From Mixophyes australis (lineage: Eukaryota; Chordata; Amphibia; Anura; Limnodynastidae), in contig JAVHZZ010000006.1 of assembly GCA_036250195.1 (NCBI GenBank), forward strand, positions 79,011,369 through 79,075,368: DNA of 64,000 nt, in the 5' to 3' direction. The notes beneath the pieces are model-generated. The model was not told the DNA's origin, made no database searches, and was given only the letters and a program-made list of their open reading frames with translations. Shown here piece by piece: positions 23,401-35,400 of the stretch. The position numbers and the translations under genes were made by a program. Numbering within the stretch: position 1 is the stretch's first letter; every line of letters starts with the position of its first letter.

Positions 23401-26400
23401 TGATGTAACATCTGAGGGCTCACATACATTTGGATTGGCAGCTGTGTGGAAGTGAAGCCCCGGCAACAGTAGTCACAATGTGAAATGTAATTCATCTCCA
23501 CCCATACACCAATCATAGGCAAAAACTGTCAGTGTTTTCTAGTGTGTACTGCCTCACAGTGGACACAACATCATTTAAAGTTCATTTGTTAAATACAGGT
23601 ATCAAAACCGATAAAATATAAATACAGAATTTGTTAGTAGATTTTTTCGTTTTGTAAATGTCCCATGAAAGGGAACATATTCTTATTCATATACTGAGGT
23701 CTACTTTGCCTGTTTTGTAAAGTTAAGAGTCAGAGCGTTAAAATGAAATTCAATGTATATATACGGTTAGACAATGTCTTTCAACTTTATTGCTGTGGGT
23801 GCTATTTATAATGCTGCATGGTTTAATTAGCGCATGATTTGTTAATCCTTTAACTGATTCTCAGTTCAGGGAATGTCCCAAAGAGTGGAACTGGTGTATG
23901 CATAATTTCCACTTTTGGGACATCATTACAACTGACAGAAAATTATTAACCTCCTATATAAAAAAAAATCCTAAAAAACATTTCCCTATACATATTAACA
24001 TTTAAGGTGCAAGTGGAATTTAGGAAAGCACCTCTCACTGTCTGGATATGTAATTGCAGGAAGTGTACCAGCCATTGTAGAATTCCAGCTCTTGTATTAG
24101 AAGTAAAATGGGGAGTAGGAAAAAACTTAAAACATAGGGTTTTTATGGAGAACCTCCTATTCTGAGCGGACACATCCAAGGGATTGCTTCAGTCTAAGTT
24201 TGGGTAGAATTGTTGCCAATGTGGGAGTTTCTTTAATTTTAAATTTGGTTTTCCGTTCTTGGAAGATCTTTTGATTTTTGCAATATCACCAGGCTATTTT
24301 TTTGGGTTAATAGTTTTTCATCATTCTTGGACAGGAGTATTGGAAGTACTTGTAGGACATAAAGTAGTATTGGGAACATGATCATTTTACTGAGGTTGGC
24401 CCTGCCCAAAAAAGTAAAGGTGCAAGTATTGCCAGGACTTCATTTTATCCAGTGATGATTTAATATTGTTTTCTGTGTTGAGCCTATAGAGATAATTATT
24501 TTTAAACAATTGTATACCCAAGTAAGTTATGTGGTGTGTTAGCCCATTGGAGATGGAATTTTTAATCCAGTTGTATTTGGTTGCATTTCTATTGATTTAT
24601 CAATATTTATAGAAAACCCTGATATTAGGATAGATTGTTCTCTATCCTATCAATTATCTGTTGTAAACTTTTGTTCAAGATTTGAAATATATAGAAGCAA
24701 GTCATTTGCACAGGCAGTACATTTGATTGTGCCTATGTGAATCCCTTAAAAGTCCTCCAGATTGGAGAATGCAAGTTAGCTCCTACATTGAGTATTAAAT
24801 GCGATAGGGGACATCCCTGATGGTCTTGGGACCCAAGTAAGCTCTTTTTTTTAAAGAAAAAAAATGATTGTTAATAGACATATCCGTTTTCTCTTTCATC
24901 CATCTGGGGGACACTGCTTAACCATGGGGTTGAGTATGGTAGGGAGAAGTTTGGCACCTTTAATAGTTCATTTCCAAGCTGCTGACAGGCCCCTCCCTCT
25001 GCCAACACCCACAGGAACTCAGTTTAATGTAGGTACCCAATGAGTTGGGCTGAAGATTAAAGAGTTTCTGCACTGTGGTAAAGATTTTTATTTTAAACGT
25101 TTTTTACTTTATAATGAATAGACAGGTGTGCTCTGTGATACAGAGCACACTTATCCGGAGAAGCAGCGGTCAGCAGGGAGCCGAACGCCGGGACACCTGC
25201 TGTACCCAGGGGCCATGATGGAGGTTGGAGCATACCAATTCCCCTCCTTGGTGAAGGAGGAGGGAGAACTTGGTAAATGGCCACTCTGTACAAAGCGCTA
25301 TATGGGGCATGTTTTTAGCAGATGAAAGGCGATTCTACTTAACAGAGAAGTAGAAATCGCTGGCATACGGCAGAGAAGCAGAGACAGAGCGGAAGGGTAG
25401 TTGAGAACAAATCCCCCCGCTGAAGGAGCATGTGGATGATTCCTCTGGCGTCAAATGTCGAAGAGGAAGGAGACAGCAGCCATTCTGAGTAGGATTTGCA
25501 GCTGCTGACAGGCTTCTCTCTGCTAAGTACTATTTAAACTCTATAAGTGCTAGATAGGAAAGTATAGATATTGTGGGCACATATTGGGGAAGAGCTTAAT
25601 TTTATAAGAGATTATAGCTCTCTCACTGGCAGAAATACTATCTTCATCATCATCAACATTTATTTATATAGTTCCAGCAAATTCCGTAGAGCTTTACAAT
25701 TGGGAACAAACACTGATAAGACAATACTGGGTAATACATACAGACAGAGAGGTAAGAGAACCCTGCTCGCAAGCTTACAATCTATAGGACAATAGGAGTT
25801 AGAAACACAAGGGCATGTGCGACATCATATTGCACAATGGACCAGCTAGAACGCAAAGGTAAAAGTATTGAGTGGGCTGTGTGTGTTGCAATGTTGGTCA
25901 GAGGGTTGTTGTCTTGCGTTAGCAGTGTAGAGGATGGTAATAGGGTAATCTAGGGAAATTAAGATGGTGGTTGAGGAATATCATAACCTTGTCTGAAGAG
26001 GTGGGTTTTCAGTGAACGCTTGAAGGAAAGTCTTATTGTGCGTGGGAGGGAATTCCACAAATTGGGTGCAGCCCTGAAAAAATCCTGTAACCCAGAATGG
26101 GAGGATGTGATGAGAGTGGAGAAGAGAGGTAGATCTTGAAAATCAATCTAGCCGCTGCGTGCAAAATAGATTGTAGGGGTTCAAGTCTGACTTTGGGAAG
26201 ACCAGTAAGGAGGGAATTGCAATAGTCGATGCGGGAGATGATGAGTGCATGAATTAATGTTTTTGCGGTGTCTTGTGTCAGATATGTGCGTATTCTGGAA
26301 ATGTTCTTTAGGTGTATGTAACATGATTTAGATATAGAGTTGATGTGGGGAATAAATGACAGTTGTGAATCAAGGATTACACCTAGGCAACGAGATTGTG

Positions 26401-29400
26401 GGGTGGGATTTATGGTCATGTTATCAACAGAAATAGAAATGTCAGGCAGGAAGCTTCTGTTTTTGGGTGGGATTATTATTAATTCAGTTTTTGAAAAATT
26501 GAGTTTGAGTTGGCAAGAAGACATCCAAGATGAAATGGCATAAAGACAGTCAGTAACGCGAGACAACACAGATGGTGAAAGTTCAGGAGAGGATAGATAA
26601 ATTTGTGTATCATCCGCATAGAGATGATACTGAAATCCAAAGGAGCTTATTAGTTTTCCAAGAGAAGTGGTGTAGATAGAGAATAGCAGAGGACCTTGGA
26701 CTGAGCCTTGTGGTACTCCAACTGATAAAAGAAGCGGAGCAGAGGTGGATCCAGAGAAATTAACACTGAAAGAGCAATTAGATAGGTAGGATGAGAACCA
26801 GGATAGGACAGTGCCTTCAAGACCTAGGGATTGTAGCGTTTGTATGAGGAGAGAGTGGTCAACAGTGTCAAATGCAGCAGAGAGATCCAGGAGAATTAGA
26901 AGAGAGTAATCACCTTTATTTTTTGCTGTGATCAAATCATTGACAACCTTGGTCAGCGCAGTCTCTGTGGAGTGTTGAGAGCGAAAGCCTGACTGAAGAG
27001 GATCCAATAGGTTGTTTGCTGTAAGAAAGTGTGTGAGGCGAGTGTAGGCAATTCTCTCGAGAAGCTTGGAGGGGCATGGGAGTTGGGAGATGGGGCGGTA
27101 ATTTACGAGAGCGTTAGGGTCAGAATTCTCTTTTTTTAAAATGGGAGTAATCACTGCATGCTTGAATAGTGATGGAAAAATACCAGTAGAAAGAGATAGA
27201 TTACAGATTTTAGTTAGAGGGGGAATGAGCACAGGAGACAGGGACATACCAATTTGTGAGGGAATGGGATCAAGAGGACAGGAGGTAGAGTAGGAAGATG
27301 AGAAGAGAGTAGAAACTTCCTCTTCATTTGTGGGATCAAATGAAGAGTGTCAGAGGGTGCTACAAAGGAATTGAGCCGATTGCTTGTCAAGGGAGATGAT
27401 ACCATTTCAAGCCTGATCTTATCAATTTTGTCCTTGAAATAGGAAGCAATATCCTGTGCACTGATGTTAGTTGGAGGATTTGGGGCAGGAGGATTCAGAA
27501 GAGAGTTAAATGTGTTAAAGAGGCGTTTGGGGTTAGAAGCCTGAGCATAGATGAGAGATTGGAAGTATGTTTGTTTTGCAGTGTCCAGAGCATTTCTATA
27601 GGAGTGGTAGATATCAGTATATGTGATGAAATCATTAGAGGCACAAGATTTACACCAGTGACGTTCTGCTTTACGAGAACATTTTGTAGAGTTCATGTTA
27701 CTGTTGTGTGACATGGTTGGCAACGAATTCTACGCAAAGTATGTAGTGTCGCTGGAGCCACTTGATCCAGGGCAGTTGCTAGGGTTTGATGAAAATGGGG
27801 TACTGCCCGATCAGGGGAGGAGAATGTAGAAATTGGGGAGAGAAGGTGTTGGAGAGAGGTGGAAAACTGTTGAAAATCAATATAGTTGAAATTCCTGCGG
27901 TTGTGAGGAGGCTTGGAAGAGTTTGACACTAGGGAGAGTAAAGAACTGGGGGTGAGTGAGTAGCTAATAAGGTGATGATCCGAGAGGGGGAAAGGAGTGT
28001 TAAGGAAATGAGAAACTGAGCATAGTCTAGAGAAAACAAGATCAAGACAGTGGCCATCCTGATGAGTAGCGGATTCAATCCACTGGGAAGGTCAAGTGAG
28101 GAGGTTAGTTTGGAAGCAGCATTGGAACGTGGATTAGAAATAGGGATGTTGAAATCACCCATGATGATGGTGGGGATATCAGTAGATAAGAAGTGAGAGA
28201 AACATGCAGAGAAGTGTTCAAGAAATTGTTGGTGTGGACCAGGGGGGCGATAGATGACAGCAACACGCATAGAGAATGGGTTAAAAATCCTAACAGCATG
28301 TACTTCAAAAGATGTGAACGTGAGTGATGGGACACTTGGTAGAACTGCGAATGTGCACTGTGGAGAGAGAAGTAGTCCAACCCCACCTCCTTGTCTGCCA
28401 TCTTTTGACTTGTTCATAGATTAGTTAGTATTTTCTGTGTAATATCTTGTGTGTATGTGCCTATTCTTTTCTTGTGTGTGACTTTATTTTTTTGCTTAAA
28501 ATGGCTGAGAAAAGTAAAGCAACACGTGCCAAGTATTTTGCCTGCTCCAAATGTAAGACTAAATTGTCTGGTGAACATCTGGACCCAGGGGTGCTTTGTG
28601 CTGATTGCACTGTGGCGCCTGTTGTGGCGCAGCCTAAGGACAATTACATTCAGGTTGCAGATCATCCTGAGTGGGTGTCCGCTGTCACTCACCAGACTGT
28701 TAGTGCCCCTAGGTTGGGACATGGGTCTCTCTCGCTCCTGCCGGCGCCTCTCCTGAACCCTGAACTGTTAATACCTCGCCTCTAGTCTCATTAGTTAATC
28801 ACCTCTCAGTACTTAAGGCACCTGTTGCCCTATTACCTTTGCCTGTTCTTGGTTCTCATTCCTTGAGACTCTGAGGTGTTTCCTGTTTCTGATCGTGTTA
28901 TCCGTTTGCTCTGGACAAGTCTCATCTCCACATCGGTAGTAGAACTTACCCGCTGCAGATTACTCTCGCTACCTCCGTTACCTGCCTGCTCCTGGACAAG
29001 TCTCCTCTACACATCAGTGGTAAAACTTGCCTATTGCAGACCACTCACTTTACTCCGTTCCATGCCTGGACAAGTCTTCCCTTCACATCAGTGGTACAAC
29101 TTGCCTATTGCAGACCACTCACGTTACTCCGTTCCATGCCTGCTCCTGGACAAGTCTCCTCTACACATCAGTGGTAAAACTTGCCTATTGCAGACCATTC
29201 ACGTTACTCCGTTCCACGCCTGCACCTGGACAAGTCTTCCCTTCATATCAGTGGTACAACTTGCCAATTGCAGACCACTTACGCTATTCTGTTACACACC
29301 TGCGCTGGACAAGTCTTCTCTACATATTCGTGGTGAAACTTACCAGCTGTAGACCATTCATGTTTCCTTGTGATATAGCTACTACACTGTATGGTACCTA

Positions 29401-32400
29401 TTAGCTGGACTAAAGTCTACAAGTGCCTCTGTATTGTAGCTGCAAGTCGCTGACTCTTCTACTATATAGTTGATTGGTCTTTGCCTAACGTTATCCAGTT
29501 ATCAAGTACTGGCCTGCTATATGCTACCTGTGTGCTAAGGCACTTGGACTCTTTCCTCATTTTATCCTGTTTACTAAACTGCTGTACCATCACAGTTCCA
29601 CGGTGCCAAGACTCAGCATTTATACTATTGACATTCCTTTCCTCTATTCTACTGTATGGTTCCACTGATTCACCACACTACCCAGAGATCCTTCTGGTAA
29701 GTGTAGCTACACCTGGTGAATTCTGGGTAAAACTCCTAGTGCCCGTGACATCCGCTTTGACACGGGGTCGGTACCCTGGTTAAGCTATTTATCCAAGCCA
29801 TCTGAAATTTCAATAGTAGCTGCGATGTTACCCTCTACCTTTGGAATGGTAGCCTCCATTAGTTCAGGCAGTTCTAGGGAGATGATAGGTTCTTTGCCCT
29901 CGGCAGTAGGACAATCTCCTCCCCTGGCATCTCAGGTATCACCGCCTTCGGGGTACCCTGGATGGTCTGCAGTGGTTAAAGCTTTGGAGCGGTTAAACCA
30001 TTTGCTGGAAAATCCTAGACATTTACTTAGAAATGAAAGACGTAGATCAGCAAATCCGCTGTTGACTTTGTTTGACTAGTCCTCTAGCAATCCTCTGAGG
30101 AGGAAGGCGAATTGCTAGAGGACTCTGATCCTTCATTGGTAGAATCAGAAGAGGGTTCTAGGTACCAAGGTATAGACGATCTGGTAAAGGCTGTACATCA
30201 GACCATGGGATTTGTGGATGTGGAAGAGACTAGGGGGTAGATTTACTAAGCTGCGGGTTTGAAAAAGTGGGGATGTTGCCTATAGCAACCAATCAGATTC
30301 TAGCTGTCATTTTGTAGAAGGTACTTAATAAATGAAAGCTAGAATCTGATTGGTTGCTATAGGCAACATCCCCACTTTTTCAAACCCGCAGCTTAGTAAA
30401 TCTAGCCCTAGGTCTCTTTTTAAGAAGGTTTCTAAACAGGCGATTCGTTTCCCCCCCCTGCAGAATTGAGAGAGATTGCAGAGGCGTCTTGGAAACAGCC
30501 AGAAAAGAGGTTTAGTATGCCTAAGAGGTATGGGTCATTATATCCTCTGCAAGAGGAAGATATGGCCCGCTGGGAACAGGTAGTAAGAGTAGATACTCCG
30601 GTGGCGAGGTTGGTCCGCCAGACTACACTGCCTGTACCAGTAACAGCTTCTTTGCAGGATCCGACTGACCATAAGTTGGAAACTTTTTTGAAGTCGGTCT
30701 TTACAGCTGCTGGTACAAACTTCAGACCTGCATTTTCAACAGCTTGGGTTGCCAGACCGGTGGAAGCATGGGCTGGGCAGTTGGCATCCGCTTTGCAGGA
30801 TTCAAAGCTGCTTCCTTTGGCTATGCACCTGAAGGAAGCGGCAGGTTAAGTGTATGTATGAATCGGCCCACAATTCGACATCCATATCTTCTATTTCGGC
30901 TACAGCTGTAGCAGCCAGAAGAACTCTATGGTTGAGGCCTTGGGATGCAGATGTGGAATCTAAGAGATCGTTAGAATCCCTTCCTTACACTAGTGGAGTA
31001 TTATTTGGTCCAGAATTGGACTCCTTGATTTCACAGGCTACGGGGGGAAAGAGTACCTCCTTTCCTGTCAATACTCCAAGGTCTAGAGCTCCGAGGTTTA
31101 GTTCCTTCAGACAGTCCTTTCAGGGAGGTGTGTCTGTCAGAAATCTGTCACGCTTCTGGTATCACAAACGAACCCAATAGCCAGGTATTTCTGAATTCAA
31201 AAGAATTTATTTTGGTATACAAATAAATCTCCAGTGTCCAACAAATAAAGTCCAAAGTAACAAGAGGTTAAAGGTCTGGTGGAAGTATCAAGTACTTGTA
31301 GTCCAAATCACAAGGAGGCAAGGTTCTGTGGAAGCATCTGGTTCAGAGACAAACGCAATACTAGTGCAAAGGCTTCATAACAGGAAGTGCCTTTTCTAGG
31401 CCCAAACAGGAAATGGGATCCAAGATGGAATCTTCATGAGACAGTCCCGGCCATCTTGGATAAGGGCTATTGTAAGGGCAAGTTCATAACAGAGATCCAA
31501 GATGGAAACTTCATGATGCAATCATGGCCATCTTGAATGAGGGCAAAACTAAGGGCAAGTACATAACAGGATGCCCCCTTCTCAACGACGTCCTCTGGAC
31601 GACTTAGGACCAGGCTTCCCAGGATGCTGTCTATGAAATGCTTTTACCAAAAGTGGGGCATGAACATCCTTTGCCGATTGCCAAGAGTCATCTTCTGGCC
31701 CATAACCCTGCCAACGTAGCAGATACTGTAATTGGTTTCGAAACATACGAGAGTCCAGGATCTTTTCGACAATAAATTCCTCATGCTCATCAACTTGAAT
31801 TGGCTCAGGAGGAGGCAAAGAGCGACCAGGAAATGGATTCTTAACTGAAGGTTTTAGTAATGATACATGAAAAACAGGATGTACCTTCATGGAATCAGGA
31901 AGATCCAATCTAAAAGCCACTGAACTAATCTGTGCAATGATCTTATATGGACCAATAAACTTACTTCCCAACTTAGCAGATGGTACCTTCATTCTTAAAT
32001 GTCTAGTTGACAACCATACTTCATCACCAATACTAAAAGTTGGAGCAGCCCTTCGTGATCTGTCAGCATCACGTTTATATCTTTCTTGAGCAGTTTTCAA
32101 AGTCTCTTTTAATAATTCAAGATTATTTTGCATAATAATCAGTCTATCTTCCACAGCAGGAATTGGAGAGTCACAAGGTAGATTGGGACAAATATTTGGA
32201 TGATATCCTAGATTAGCATAGAAAGGGCTAAATCTTGTAGATGAATGTTGAGAATTATTGTATGCAAACTCAGCCATGGGGAGGATATCAACCCAATCAT
32301 CCTGTAGGTGACAAATATAACATCTGAGATATTGCTCAAGTGTTTGGTTTGTTCGCTCCGTTTGTCCATTTGACTGTGGATGAAATGCAGTGGACAAGTT

Positions 32401-35400
32401 CACCACAATGCCAAGGGATTTGCAAAACTGTTTCCAAAATCGTGATGTGAATTGAACGCCTCGGTCTGACACCACATCATTAGGAACGCCATGCAAACGA
32501 AAAACTTCTTTTATAAGTAAGTCGGCTGTTTCTTTTGCTGTAGGAGTACCCTGGCAGGGTATAAAGTGAGCCATCTTTGTTAGTCTGTCAATTACCACAA
32601 AGATAGTGGTCATATTCTTAGATTTCGGAAGTTCTACAATAAAATCCATGGAAATGGAATCCCATGGACGTGTAGGTATTGGCAAAGGTTGTAGTAGTCC
32701 AAAAGGAGAAGCACGAGGAGTCTTAAATCTGGCACACGTTGTACAAGAGGATACATATTTTGCTATATCTTCCTTATAGTTGGGCCACCAGAATGAACGG
32801 CTTAACAGTTCTTGAGTTTTCTGAAGTCCTTTATGGCCTGCTAATTTAGAGTCATGGAATAGTTGCATGACCTTTAACCGTGCTTTTTCTGGAACGTATA
32901 GTTGATGTGCCATATGCCAGACTGTTGTCATAAGATAATTTAACATTTTTTGGAGGATTCATGAGGGTAGAATCCATATCATATCCATTCTTGATCTCTG
33001 TTAATAACTCCGTTGTACAAATAACCCCCAAAAAATTTGAATCAGGAATTATTGTTTGAACAGGCTTTACTTGTTGAGGATTCTCCGCATAAGCTCTTGA
33101 GAGGGCATCGGCTTTTCCATTCTTCGATCCAGGTCTATAGGAAATTAGGTAATCAAAACGGCTTAAAAAGAGAGCCCATCGAGCTTGTCGGGGAGATAAT
33201 CTTTTTACTGATTTAAGGAATTCCAAATTCCGGTGATCGGTGAGGACTATCACTTGATGCTTTGCACCTTCTAAAAGATGTCTCCATTCTGAAAAAGCAG
33301 CTATAATGGCAAGAAGTTCTTTATTTCCCACATCATAGTTTCTTTCAGGAGCAGTCATTTGCCTTGAATAAAAAGCACAGGGATGAAGTAACATTTTTTC
33401 TCCTACTCTTTGTGAAATTACTGCTCCTATAGCTGAATCTGATGCATCAGTTTCCAAAACAAATGGGAGTGTAGGATCAGGATGAATTAATATAGGAGCT
33501 GACGTGAACTTAGTTTTCAAAATGGAAAAAGCTTTATCAGCTGCTGGTACCACTGAAAGGAGGAAACCTTTTTTGTGAGCTGAGTAATGGGGGCAGCAAT
33601 TCCAGAAAAGTCCTTTATAAAACTTCGATAGAAATTAGCAAAACCCATAAATCGTTGCACATCTTTGATGTTTTTAGGTATGGGCCAATCTACCACAGCA
33701 TGCACTTTACAGGGATCCATACACAGTCCTTGAGGGGATATAATGTAACCCAAAAATTTTATTTGAGTACGATGGAATTCGCATTTCTCCAGCTTGATGT
33801 ATAATTGGTTTATACGTAGCCGTTGTAAAATAATTCGAACATGTTCTTGATGTTCTGGTAAAGAATTAGAAAAGATAAGGATATCATCAAGATATACAAT
33901 AATGAACAGATCAAGCAAATCTCGAAAGACATCATTTATAAAATGTTGGAAAGTAGCAGGGGCATTACATAACCCGAACGGCATCACGAGGTACTCATAA
34001 TGTCCATACTTTGTTCAAAAAGCCGTTTTCCATTCATCACCTGGTCGAATGCGTATTAAGTTGTACGCTCCTCTTAAATCAAGCTTTGTGAAAATACTTG
34101 CTGTCTGCAGTCTTTCCAATAATTCTGGGATGAGAGGAAGTGGATGTCTGTTCTTTATAGTAACTTTATTTAATTCTCTATAATCAATGCATGGCCGCAA
34201 AGATCCATTTTTATTTTTTACAAAAAAAATAGGAGCCCCTGCTGGAGATTTTGAAGGACGTATAAAACCTTTAGTTTCATTTTCCTCCAGGTAAGTCTTT
34301 AGTGTCTTTAATTCAGGATCAGCTAATGAATAAATCCGACCAAAAGGAATAGCAGCCCCAGGTAATAGATCAATGGGACAATCATATGGTCGATGGGGTG
34401 GTAATTTGTCAGCATTTTGTTTGTTACAGATATCTGCAAAATCCTGATATTGAACAGGCAATTGTTCCTCCACAGAAGAGGGGGACACTGAGATCTGACT
34501 CTCCTCCTGTGCAAGCAGGACCATACCAATAGGATCTTGAAACGTTAGGGTTTGAGACTCCCAATTAATGGCTGGGTTATTGTTAGTGAACCAAGGGAGA
34601 CCCAAAATTATGGGAAAATTTGGAGAAGAGATGAGAAAAAAAGTGAGTTCCTCCTTATGATTGGGTTCTATCATCAAGGACATAAGTTCTGTCTCATGTG
34701 TGATGGGACCAGAATTCAGAGGGGACCCATCAACTGTCTCCATCAATACAGGGGTCTTTCTTTCTTGAAATACTATATGGTTTTGTTTAGCAAAATCTAT
34801 ATCCATGAAATTACCATTGGCTCCTGAATCCAGCATTGCCATGGTTGAAATAAGTTGAGAGTTTATCTTAAGTTGTATTGGTATTGAAAAATGATTCTTT
34901 ATTCTTCTGTTCTCTCTCTCCAATGTATACAGTGAAGAGATTTGAGGAATAATAGCATTCAGTTGATGTGAGCAGCATGAAATAATAGATTCCTGGTCAG
35001 AGTCTTTAGGTTCCATTAATGTAGCAACTGTCTTGCGAGGTCGTTGAGAACAATTAGAAACATAATGTCCAGATTTACCACAATACAAGCAGAGATTTTC
35101 TTGTCGTCGTTGATCTCTTCTTTCAATAGAAATCTGTTTGCGAATGGTATCTATTTGCATTGGCTCAGACTCCTCAATTTGTTGTGTTGCAGGAGTTCCA
35201 GAGTAATTTGATATTGCTGGTTCTGGATAATTAGGACGAGTCCACATGGAACCCCATCTATCTTGTTTCCTTTCCATTTGACGAGCATCAATACGAATAC
35301 AATGTTTAACAGAGGCTTCAAATTCAGTGGGTGCATCAGCTCTAGATAATTCATCTTTAATGAACTCAGATAACCCCTTTCGATAAACAGACAGCTTAGC

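Larger units (their letters stand above)
25640..28420 (-). mobile_element. 5'-truncated L2-type LINE inserted in the DIRS element
   Basis: Read on the minus strand it runs from a partial endonuclease (28417-27929) through RT (27247-26033) to a 3' tail with TATATAAATA and an ATGATGATGAAG-like simple repeat at 25640-25670. The endonuclease begins at a G-G-G-V-G-L-L-L block, so its N-terminus is missing. DIRS sequence continues on both sides. Confidence 0.85.

Noticed and set aside
28876..29404. Repeat-rich + strand open frames of 125-158 codons
   Set aside because: Translation of the 80-bp minisatellite in the solo LTR; the frame is kept only by chance over a few units.
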